Source: JAEUHZ01 sp964552795
GTDB taxonomy: Bacteria > Planctomycetota > UBA1135 > GCA-002686595
Direction: 5' to 3'
DNA length: 64,000 nt
Assembly: GCA_964552795.1 (NCBI GenBank)
Contig: CAZKIO010000008.1
Coordinates: forward strand, 1-64,000
Shown here: in pieces, positions 8,815 to 17,400 of the stretch
How the letters are laid out: each line of letters starts with the position of its first letter
How positions within the stretch are numbered: the stretch's first letter is position 1
Translations under genes and position numbers: made by a program
The notes under the pieces: generated by a model
Database searches by the model: none
The model's input: the letters and a program-made list of their open reading frames with translations, nothing else
What the model was told of the DNA's origin: nothing

Positions 8815-10131
8815 TCAGCCCAGCTCGAAGCAGCCCGTGCTGTCGCCGAAGCGCGGCGCGTCGACGCCCATCCGCCCGAGCAGCGCGAGGTGCAGGTTCG
8901 CGAGCGGCGTCTCGCGCGGCGCGATCACGTGGCGCCCGCCGCGCACGCCGCCCGCGAACAGGAGGATCGGCAGGTCGGCGTGATCGTGGCGGTTGCCGTC
9001 GCCGATCCCGCTGCCGAACAGGACGTCGGTCCGGTCGAGCAGCGTGCCGTCGCCCTCCCCCGCCGCCTCCAGCTTCGCGAGCACCTGCGCGAGACAGCGC
9101 ATGTGGAAGGCGTCGACGAGGCCGACCTTGGCCATCTTCGCCGCGTCGCCGCCGTGGTGGCTGATCTCGTGGTGCCCCTCGGGCACGCCGATCGCGCGGT
9201 GGCTGGCGTTGCTGCCCTCGTTCGCCAGCGAGAACGTCGCGATGCGCGTCGAATCCGTCCGGAACGCGAGCGCCAGCACGTCGGCGAGCAGCGCGGCGTG
9301 CTCTCCGCGGTCCTTCGGAGTCCCCGCCGGCCGCGCCGCATCCGGCACCTCGTCGTCGCCCTGCGCCGCCCGCTCGAGCCGCCGCTCGAGCTCGCGCACC
9401 GCGCTCTCGTACTCGTCGAGCTTGCGCCGGTCCGCCGCACCCAGCCGCCGTGACAGCGCGCGCGCCTCCTCGCGCACCAGATCCAGCACGCTGCGGCGCC
9501 GCGCGAGGCGCGCCGCGCGCTCCTCGTCGCTCTCGCCGTCCGCGCCGTCGCGGAACAGGCGGTCGAAGACGCGCCGCGGATCGGTCTCCTTGGGGCACGG
9601 CGTGCGCGGCGAGGCCCACGACAGGTTGCTGGAGTACGCGCACGCGTAGCCCGAGTCGCACTGGCCCGACTGCGAGCCCCCTTCGCAGCCGATCTCCAGC
9701 GAGCGCAGGCGCGTGCGCGCGCCGATGCGCTGCGCGGCGAGCTGGTCGACGCTGATCCCGGCCTCGAGCTCGGCACCGTCGGTCTTGCGCGGGTGCGCGC
9801 AGGTCAGGAACGCCGCGTTCGCGCGCGCGTGGTCGCCGGGGCCGTCGCCGTGCGCGCGCGCGCCGTCGAGGGCGAGGCCCCCGATGGACAGCATGCGTTC
9901 GCGCCACGCCGCGAGCGGCTCGAGCGTCGGCGGCAGGCTCTCGAGCGGACCCGCGGCGGCCGGCGTCCACAGCGCGCGATGGACCCCGTTCGGCGCGTAC
10001 ACGAACACCAGGCGGCGCGGCGGCGGCGCGCTCGGCGCCGTCGACGCGCGCGCGCCCATGGCGTCCAGCAGCGGCAGCGCGAGAACGGCTCCCGCTCCGC
10101 GCAGCACGCTCCGCCGGTCGATGGCCCGCAT
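8815..10131 (-). CDS. DUF1552 family protein, exported
   Basis: A 438-residue member of DUF1552, a family expanded in Planctomycetota, Verrucomicrobiota and myxobacteria and of unknown biochemistry. The start carries RRSVLRGAGAVLALPLLDA, a Tat-like signal, followed by the family opening FVYAPNGVHRALWTP. Further family-like segments are the Cys-containing 'EIGCEGGSQSGQCDSGYAC' region, GVPEGHHEISHHGGD, and GSGIGDGNRHDHADLP near the C-terminus, which has the look of an alkaline-phosphatase-like (DUF1501-related) metal site. In most genomes it is next to a DUF1592-type cytochrome protein; here that partner is about 8 kb away at 18442-20637. ATG 10131 gives the signal peptide. Confidence 0.88.
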   Translation of the reverse strand: MRAIDRRSVLRGAGAVLALPLLDAMGARASTAPSAPPPRRLVFVYAPNGVHRALWTPAAAGPLESLPPTLEPLAAWRERMLSIGGLALDGARAHGDGPGDHARANAAFLTCAHPRKTDGAELEAGISVDQLAAQRIGARTRLRSLEIGCEGGSQSGQCDSGYACAYSSNLSWASPRTPCPKETDPRRVFDRLFRDGADGESDEERAARLARRRSVLDLVREEARALSRRLGAADRRKLDEYESAVRELERRLERAAQGDDEVPDAARPAGTPKDRGEHAALLADVLALAFRTDSTRIATFSLANEGSNASHRAIGVPEGHHEISHHGGDAAKMAKVGLVDAFHMRCLAQVLAKLEAAGEGDGTLLDRTDVLFGSGIGDGNRHDHADLPILLFAGGVRGGRHVIAPRETPLANLHLALLGRMGVDAPRFGDSTGCFELG

Positions 10132-10221
10132 GGCGCCATCCTCCACCCGCTCGGTGCGCCGCGCCAGATCCCGAGGCGTTCCGCCCAGCCGTGGTCGCCC
10201 CGCGGGTGTATCCTCGACCCC

Positions 10222-11862
10222 GTGAGACGGATCCTCCGCACGACCATCCAGGTCGCGGGCGCGCTTCTCCTGATCATGCCGGCGATCGCGCAGGAAGTCC
10301 TGCGCACCGCGCGCGGCGACGGGCCCGGCGATTTCTTCGGGCAGTCCGTCGCGGGCGGCCTCGACCTGTCCGGCGACGGCAAGCCCGACCTGGTCGTCGG
10401 CGCGATCGAACCGCATCCGATCGCGCCCGGTCCGGGCTTCGTGCGCGCCATCGACGGCCGCACGGGGGCGGTGCTGTGGACGACGCCGGGCCTGGCCCAG
10501 CTCGAGCATTTCGGCACGGCGGTCGCGCTCGTGCCCGACATCGACGGCGACGGTCTCGCGGAAGTCCTGGCGGGCGCGCCGCGCGCCAACGCCAGCACGG
10601 GCGTCGCGCGGCTCCTGCGCGGAGCGGACGGCGCGGTGCTGGCGGCATTCCCAGGCGCGACCGCCAACGACTTGATGGGCGCCGCCGTCGGAACGGCCGG
10701 CGACATCGACGGCGATGGCGTGCACGATCTGGGACTGGGAGCGCCCGGTGCGGGCGCCGGCGCGGGCCGTCTGCTCGTGATCTCCGGCGCGAGCGGCGCC
10801 ACGCTGCTGGACCGCCCTGGCGTTGCCGCGGGCGACCGCTTCGGCGCCGCGTTCGTGCCGCTGGGCGATTTCGACGGCGACGGCACGGACGACCTTCTGG
10901 TCGGCGCGCCCGGCATGGACCTGGGCGGCGTCGACACCGGCGCCGTGCTGGCGATCTCGGGCGCGACCGGCGCGATCCTGGCGAGTTGGACCGGCGGCGT
11001 GCCCGCTTCGAGCTTCGGCGGCGCGCTGGCCGTGCTGGGCGACGTGACCGGCGACGGCGCGCCCGAGATCGTGGTCGGCGCGTGGAGCGATCCGGGCTTC
11101 ACGCCGGGCCTGCAGCCGGGCAGCGTCAACGTGATCTCGCTGCCCGCCGGCACGCTGCTCTACCGTCGCATCGGCGTGACGGCCGACGATTTCATGGGCC
11201 GCACGCTCGCCGCCCTGGGCGACTTCGACGGGGACGGCTGGCCGGACTGGGCTGCGTCGTCGCGTCACGATCCGGACAACGAGCACCCCGGCGTGGTGTT
11301 CGTCCACTCGGGCCTCACCGGGGAGATCCTGCGCGTGCTCTACGGCGATCGCGATCAGGACGGCCTCGCGACGTCGATCGCGAGAGCGGGCGACATCGAC
11401 GGCGACGGCCTGGCCGACGTGCTGGCGGGCGCGCCCGAGCCGTACCACGGCACGCCGGGCACGGGCTACGTGCGCGTGTGGCGCGGCGGTCCCGGCCACA
11501 TCCTCTGGGTCGGACGCAGTTGCTGGACGCCGCCCGCGCCGCGCCTGGGCCTGGACGTGATCGTGCAGCCCGCGCCGTTCGCGCCGGCGCGCCTGCGCGT
11601 GCGCAACGGAACTCCCAACGGCCTGGCGGTCGCCGTGATCGGTCGTCGGCAGCACGTCTACAGTTCCTTCTCGCCCTGCGCGCCGATCGCCGCCGACGTC
11701 GTGTTGCGCCTGCCGATCCCGCTGGACGCCGGCGGACAGGGCGAGCGGATGCTGAGCCTGCCTCTGCAGCCCGTGGTCCAGCCGCAGCTGTGGTTGCAAG
11801 CGTTCTCGCGCGCGCCTTCCGGCGGGCTCGCGGCGACCTGGGCCTGGCACGTCCTGCTCTGA
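10222..11862 (+). CDS. Secreted FG-GAP (integrin-alpha-like) beta-propeller protein
   Basis: A 546-residue exported protein. GTG 10222 starts a clear signal peptide (about residues 1-22, ending IAQE). Seven FG-GAP-type blades follow, each with a calcium-binding GDxDGDGxxD loop: DLSGDGKPD, DIDGDGLAE, DIDGDGVHD, DFDGDGTDD, DVTGDGAPE, DFDGDGWPD and DIDGDGLAD. A beta-rich C-terminal domain of about 110 residues with two Cys follows, similar in style to the tail of the SBBP protein at 52899. The function is probably extracellular adhesion or structural; no catalytic motif is seen. It diverges from the DUF1552 gene across about 90 bp. Confidence 0.88.
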   Translation: MRRILRTTIQVAGALLLIMPAIAQEVLRTARGDGPGDFFGQSVAGGLDLSGDGKPDLVVGAIEPHPIAPGPGFVRAIDGRTGAVLWTTPGLAQLEHFGTAVALVPDIDGDGLAEVLAGAPRANASTGVARLLRGADGAVLAAFPGATANDLMGAAVGTAGDIDGDGVHDLGLGAPGAGAGAGRLLVISGASGATLLDRPGVAAGDRFGAAFVPLGDFDGDGTDDLLVGAPGMDLGGVDTGAVLAISGATGAILASWTGGVPASSFGGALAVLGDVTGDGAPEIVVGAWSDPGFTPGLQPGSVNVISLPAGTLLYRRIGVTADDFMGRTLAALGDFDGDGWPDWAASSRHDPDNEHPGVVFVHSGLTGEILRVLYGDRDQDGLATSIARAGDIDGDGLADVLAGAPEPYHGTPGTGYVRVWRGGPGHILWVGRSCWTPPAPRLGLDVIVQPAPFAPARLRVRNGTPNGLAVAVIGRRQHVYSSFSPCAPIAADVVLRLPIPLDAGGQGERMLSLPLQPVVQPQLWLQAFSRAPSGGLAATWAWHVLL

Positions 11863-11979
11863 GTGCTCGGCGAGCAAGCGGACGCCGTCCCGGCCGAGTC
11901 CGGACGCGCGATCGGCGGACGCGAATGGCATCATGGCCGGGAATCCCCGCCGTCGCGCAACCCCCGCACGCCCCCGCTC

Positions 11980-12498
11980 ATGACCAAGCCCGATCCCATC
12001 CTCGACAGCAACCGCGCTTGGGCGAAGAGCCAATTCGGGGGCGCACTGCCCATCGCGCCCGCGCGCCAGATGGCCGTGGTGGCCTGCATGGACTCGCGGA
12101 TGCCGATCTTCCCGATCCTCGGGCTGAAGCCGGGCGAGGCGCACGTCATCCGCAACGCCGGCGGGGTCGTGACGGACGACGTGATCCGCTCCCTGCTGCT
12201 CTCGCAACGGCTGCTGGGCACGCGCGAGATCGTGCTGGTCCACCACACCGACTGCGGCCTGATGAAGATCAGCGAGGACCAGATGCGCGCCGAGATCGAG
12301 CAGGAAACCGGCGTCAGCCCGCGGTTTGCCATGGAGGCCTTCAAGGATCCGTTCGTCGACGTGCGCCAGTCGATCCGACGCCTGCAGCGCTCGCCGTTCC
12401 TGAAGCACCGCGACAAGATCCGCGGCTTCGTCTACGAGATCGAGACGGGGATGCTGAAGGAGGTCTTCGTCGAGGAGAGCGAGGCCGCCACCAAGTGA
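11980..12498 (+). CDS. Beta-class carbonic anhydrase (Rv1284-like)
   Basis: Zinc enzyme interconverting CO2 and bicarbonate in the cytoplasm. The 172-residue product has the beta-class ligands and dyad: C36, D38 and R40 in CMDSR, and H89/C92 in HHTDC. The stretches 'GEAHVIRNAGG', 'TDDVIRSLLLSQRLLGTRE' and 'VRQSIRRLQ' resemble the short mycobacterial enzyme Rv1284 more than plant-type forms, and length agrees (163 in Rv1284). ATG 11980 starts just ahead of conserved sequence; the frame is open upstream through a non-coding stretch. A strong hairpin follows the stop, so it is probably monocistronic. Confidence 0.94.
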   Translation: MTKPDPILDSNRAWAKSQFGGALPIAPARQMAVVACMDSRMPIFPILGLKPGEAHVIRNAGGVVTDDVIRSLLLSQRLLGTREIVLVHHTDCGLMKISEDQMRAEIEQETGVSPRFAMEAFKDPFVDVRQSIRRLQRSPFLKHRDKIRGFVYEIETGMLKEVFVEESEAATK

Positions 12499-12523
12499 GG
12501 CGGCGCCGCGCGGACTGCGCACG

Positions 12524-12558
12524 CTCCCGCCCCGGCCCGTGACGAGCCGGGGCGGGAG
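12524..12558 (+). terminator. Hairpin terminator after carbonic anhydrase
   Basis: A perfect 13-bp GC-rich stem (12524-12536 pairing with 12546-12558) closes a 9-base loop 26 bases after the carbonic anhydrase stop. There is no T-run, as is usual in high-GC genomes, so it may act as a Rho-assisted or mRNA-stabilising hairpin. The 146 bases from here to the next start show nothing else. Confidence 0.7.
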
Positions 12559-12704
12559 AAGCCGCCGGCTGACGGGCCGCGGGACGGCGCCCGGTCCTGG
12601 CCGCGCGGATCCGGACCGGCGCGGCGCACGACGGCAGGTTCTCCGAGACCGGCGCGCCGCCGCGCGGTTCCAGCGCGCGTCCGCGAACGTACGCTGGCGG
12701 CCCC

Positions 12705-14474
12705 GTGCACGCGCCTCCCACGATCCCCACCGAACGCTGGACCGCGCGGCGCGCGGGGCTCGCGCTGGCGGCGATCACCCTGCTCGCGCTGGGGCTGCGG
12801 CTCACGGGCATCGGCTTCCTGCTGCCGACCTTCTGGGAGCCGGATCAGCGCGTCTACACGACGCAGGTCGAGCTCCTGCGCGCGAGCGACCCGCACCCCG
12901 AGCGCGACGTCGACTTCGGCTGGTATCCCCTGCTCGTCGCCCGGATCGCGGCCAGCCTGCCCGATCCGCGGCCGGCAGTGCCACCCGCGACGCTCGAGGA
13001 GCACCTCGACGCGGCGGGCGCACAGCGCCGGCAGATCCGCAGCGTGATCGCGTGCCTCTCCGTGCTGCTCGTTCCGGCGGTGTACCTGCTCGCGCGGCGC
13101 TTCGTGCGGCGCGATGCCGCGCTGCTGGCCGCGCTGCTCGCCGCGGCGAGCACGCTGCACCTGTGGTACGCGCAGCAGACCCGGCCGCACGGCGCGTCGT
13201 CGGCGTTCATCGCCTGGACGCTGGTCGCGGCGCTCGCCATCCGCCGGCGCGGGACCCTGCCGACGTACCTGGGAGCGGGGGTCGCGCTGGGCCTGGCGGT
13301 CTCGGTGCTGCAGGGCGGACTCGCGGGCCTGCCGCCGATCCTGGCGGCGCACGTGCTGGGCCCGCGCCGCACGTGGTGCAAGCGGACCGCGTGGCTGCTC
13401 GCTGCGCTCGCGATCACGTTCGGGTTCATCCGCGTCTTCTACCCGTTCATCTTCCTGCCGAGCGCGGGCTTCGGCGCGGATGCAGCGCAGTTCGGTGTCG
13501 GCGAAGGGCAGGTCAACCTGTCCGGGCACCGGTTCCACCTCACGAAGCTGAACGGGCACGGCTTCGGCGTGCTGCTGCAGGCGTTCTGGAGCTACGACCC
13601 GTTGCTGCTCGCGTTGGCCGCGGCGGCGCTCCCGTGCGCGTTCCTGTTGGTGCGGAGAAGCGGGCCCCGGTCGCGCCCGCGCTGGTGGCCGCGGCTGCGG
13701 CGGCACGCGGACGCGCTCGTCGTGCTGGCGTTCGTTCTCCCCTTCGTGCTGCTGTTCGGGATGTACGGCCTCACCTTCGTGCGGTTCGCCCTGCCCCTGG
13801 TGGCGATCGCGGCCCTGGCGGCCGCGGTGCTGTACGACCGGACCAGGTCGCTGACGGGCCGGCGACTGATCCTCGCGGCCTGCGCGCTGCAGGTCGTGTG
13901 CGCGCTGCGTCTCGCGCACGTCCGCTCGCGGCCGGACACGGCGCGGCGCGCCGCGGCGTGGATCGCCGCGAACGTCGACCCGGAGCGCCAACGCATCGTC
14001 GTCGACCCTGGCCAGGACCTTCCGCTCTTGCGCCACGCCGAGTCCCTCGCCGGCCCCGATCCGCTGCTGGGCATCCACAACTACCCGTGGGTGAACTACC
14101 AGGCGGCCACGCCGCACGCGGCGCGAGACCTGCCCGCGTTCCGCATCGCGAACCTGCGGTTCCTGCGCTCCGAGCAGCGCCAGCGGCTGTTCGCCGATCC
14201 GCGCGCCTGGATCCTGTCCCAGGACGCCGACTACGTGGTCGTCGCGGTGGGCTGCAACGCCGGGACCCTCGAGCTGAACCAGATCGAGGCCGGCACGCGC
14301 GCCGCGGGCGAGCTCGTCGCGCGCGTCTCGCCCCTGCTCGTGGGCCGCGGCGATGACGGGCCGTTGCGCTACCAGGACGACTCCGAGATCCGCAAGATCT
14401 GCCTCTGGTGGCGCGTCCTCGTCGCGGACAGCATGGGCCCGGTGTTCGAGATCTACCGCCTCCCCCGCCGTTGA
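12705..14474 (+). CDS. GT39-like glycosyltransferase membrane protein (PMT/ArnT superfamily)
   Basis: A 589-residue polytopic protein. The first TM is followed by the acidic loop WEPDQRVYTTQVELL, matching the GT39/GT83 first extracytoplasmic loop that contains the catalytic acidic residue after a Pro-Asp. A second family feature is YAQQTRPHGASSAF, like the Y-x-x-x-x-R-x-y motif of dolichyl- or undecaprenyl-phosphate sugar transferases. About ten hydrophobic segments run to residue 390, followed by a soluble C-terminal domain. By family it would transfer a sugar from a polyprenyl-phosphate carrier outside the membrane; the acceptor is unknown. GTG 12705 is used. Its stop overlaps the TTG of the Pls-like gene, so the two are coupled. 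Confidence 0.75.
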   Translation: MHAPPTIPTERWTARRAGLALAAITLLALGLRLTGIGFLLPTFWEPDQRVYTTQVELLRASDPHPERDVDFGWYPLLVARIAASLPDPRPAVPPATLEEHLDAAGAQRRQIRSVIACLSVLLVPAVYLLARRFVRRDAALLAALLAAASTLHLWYAQQTRPHGASSAFIAWTLVAALAIRRRGTLPTYLGAGVALGLAVSVLQGGLAGLPPILAAHVLGPRRTWCKRTAWLLAALAITFGFIRVFYPFIFLPSAGFGADAAQFGVGEGQVNLSGHRFHLTKLNGHGFGVLLQAFWSYDPLLLALAAAALPCAFLLVRRSGPRSRPRWWPRLRRHADALVVLAFVLPFVLLFGMYGLTFVRFALPLVAIAALAAAVLYDRTRSLTGRRLILAACALQVVCALRLAHVRSRPDTARRAAAWIAANVDPERQRIVVDPGQDLPLLRHAESLAGPDPLLGIHNYPWVNYQAATPHAARDLPAFRIANLRFLRSEQRQRLFADPRAWILSQDADYVVVAVGCNAGTLELNQIEAGTRAAGELVARVSPLLVGRGDDGPLRYQDDSEIRKICLWWRVLVADSMGPVFEIYRLPRR

Positions 14475-17400
14475 GCGCCGCGCTGCCGAACACGCCGGGC
14501 CCCGACGCGCGGCTGCTCCACGAGTTCTTCGCGGACGCCGCGCGTCGCCATGGCACGCGGACGGCGATCGACGTGCCGCCCGGACCGGACCGGCCCGCAC
14601 GGCGCCGCGCGACCTACGCGGAGCTCGACCAGGCGGCCTGCGCGATCGCGGCCGCGCTGGCTGCGCTGGTCAAGGGGGAGTGCGTCGTCGCGGTCCTGCT
14701 GCCGCGCGAGATGACGGAGCACTTCGCCGCCCAGCTCGGGGTCCTCGAGTCGGGTGCGGCCTACCTGTGCCTCGACCCGGCGTTTCCCGACGAGCACGCA
14801 CGCGCGATCCTGGAGGACGCGCGGCCCGTCGCCCTGCTCGCAGACGCGCGAGGCCTCCGGCGGGCGCGCGCGGCTGGCTGGAACGCGGGCAGCCTTCTCG
14901 ACGTGCACGCGCTGCCCGCGGTTCGCGGCGGCGCGCGGCACGTGCCAGCGTGGCTGACGCCGCGATCGCTGGCCTACGTCATCTACACGTCGGGCACCAC
15001 GGGCCGACCCAAGGGCGTCATGATCGAGCACGCCGGGATCGCGAACCTGGTGGCGTCGGACCTGGAGCAGTTCGGCCTGGGACCGGACGACCGCGTGGCG
15101 CAGGGATCGTCGGCGGCCTACGACTCGTCGGTCGAGGAGACCTGGTTGGCGCTCGCGAGCGGCGCGACGCTCGTCGTCCTGGACGACGAGGCCGCCCGGC
15201 GCGGGCCTGACCTGGTCGGGTGGTTGCGCGACGAGCGCGTGACCGTGCTGTGCCCGACGCCCACGTTGCTGCGCGCGATGGGTTGCGACGACCCGGCGGT
15301 CGCGCTGCCCGACCTGCGCCTGGTCTACGCCGGCGGCGAGGCGCTTCCGCGCGACGTGGCCGATCGCTGGGCGCGCGGACGCTGGTTCGAGAACGGCTAC
15401 GGGCCGACGGAGTGCACGGTCACGGTGCTGCGCGGGCGCGTGCGCGCCGGCGAGCCCGTCACGATCGGCCGGCCGGTCCGCGGCAACGACGCGCACGTGC
15501 TCGACGAGGCGCTGCAGCCCGTGCCCGACGGCGGGAGCGGCGAGCTGTGCATCGGCGGGATCGGACTGGCGCGCGGCTACCTCAACCGTCCGGAGCTCAC
15601 GGCCGCGCGCTTTCCCGCGCACCCCGCGCTGGGACGCCTGTATCGCACCGGCGACCTGGTGCGGCGCGACGCGCGGGGCGACCACCACTTCCTGGGCCGC
15701 ATCGACGCGCAGGTGAAGGTGCGCGGACACCGCATCGAGCTCGGCGCGATCGAGGCGTGCCTGGCGCGGATCGACGGCGTGCGCGCGGCCGCATGCTGCG
15801 TGCAGGGCGCAGGTGCCGGACAGGTGCTGTGCGCGTTCATCGTCGCCGCCGACCCCGCGCGCGCGCCGTCGTTCGACGACCTGCGCGGTCGGCTGGCCGC
15901 GGCGCTGCCCGCGCACATGGTGCCCGCGCGCTTCGCCCGGCTGGAGGCGCTGCCCACGACGACCGGCGGCAAGCTCGATCGCGCGGCGCTGCCCGTGATC
16001 GCGGAGGCCGGGCCGCGGCCGGAGCGGGTCGCGCCGCGCGACGAGCACGAGCGCCTGGTCGCCGCGGCATTCGAAGCCGCGCTGGGGCATGGTGCAGTCT
16101 CGGTCGAGGACGACTTCTTCGTGACCCTGGGCGGCGACTCGCTCGCGGCGGCCGTGGCCGTGTCGCGCCTGCGTGCGGATCCGCGGACGGCGCACCTGAC
16201 CGTGCGCGACGTGTACGCGGCGCGCACGGCGGCGGCCCTCGCGGCCCGCGCCGGCCGCTCGCCGGAGGCCCGGCCGGAGGCGCCCGCGCCCGCGCGCGAC
16301 GCGAACCCCTCGTGGATGACGGCCGCGCAATCGGCCTGGCTCGGTGCGGCGCTGGTCGTCACCTCCTCGCTGCTCTACCTCGCCGGCCTGGACCTCGTCC
16401 CGTTCCTCGCGCGCGACCTGGGCCTGGTGGCGTTCGTGCTGGTCTCGCCGCTGCTCCTGTTCGCGGCAGGCTGCGCCTACGCCGTGCTCGCGATCGCCGG
16501 CGCCGTCGCCACCAAGTGGCTCGTGATCGGCCGCTACCGCGCCGGGCGCTTCCCGGTCTGGAGTTCCCTCCACCTGCGGCACTGGATCGTGCAGCAGATG
16601 GCGTCGCTCGTGCCGTGGACGGCGCTGCAGGGCACGATCCTGCAGACATGGACGCTGCGCGCGCTCGGAGCGCGCGTCGGACGGCACGTCCACTTGCATC
16701 GCGGCGTGAACGTCGCACGCGGGGGCTGGGACCTGCTCGAGATCGAGGACGGCGTGACCGTCTGCCAGGAGGCCGAGCTGCGGCTCGTCGACCTCGAGGC
16801 CGGCGAGCTGGTGGTCGGCGCCGTCCGGCTGGGTGCGGAGAGCACGGTCGACATCCGCGCCATCATCGGCCCCGGCGCGAGCCTGGGCGAACGCGCGTGC
16901 CTCGCGCCGCTGTCGACGCTGCCTTCGGGCGCGCGCATTCCCGACGGCGAGCGCTGGGACGGTGTGCCGGCGCAACCGGCCGGCCGCGCGCCGGAGGCGC
17001 CCGCGCTGGATGCGGGCGCGCGTCCGCACGGGGAAGGCCTGCACGCGCTGGCGCTGCTCGCGTTGCGGCTCGCGCGCGTCGTCGCCGGTCCGTACGCCCT
17101 GATCGCAGCTACGCTGGCCTGGGCCGCGTGGATCGGCGGCGTGACCGCGAACGAGGCGCTCGCCATCGTGCTCGACCCGCACGGGTTCGCGCCCGAGCTG
17201 GTCGTCGTCCTGGCGCTGGTCGTCGTCGCCGGCCCCGCGTCGGCGCTGGCGTCGGCGCTGTTCGTCCGCGCGATCGGCCGCGTGCGCGAGGGCGTCATTC
17301 CCGTGCGGAGCCTCGCGCACCTGCGCGTGCTCGCCAAGACCGATGCCGTGCGCCACGCCGGCGACCTGCTCAGCGGCACGCTGTTCTGGCCGGCCTGGCT

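Noticed and set aside
10370..11420. Periodic DNA repeats inside the FG-GAP gene
   Set aside because: They come from repeated GDxDGDG codons of the propeller blades, not from a CRISPR or tandem-repeat array.
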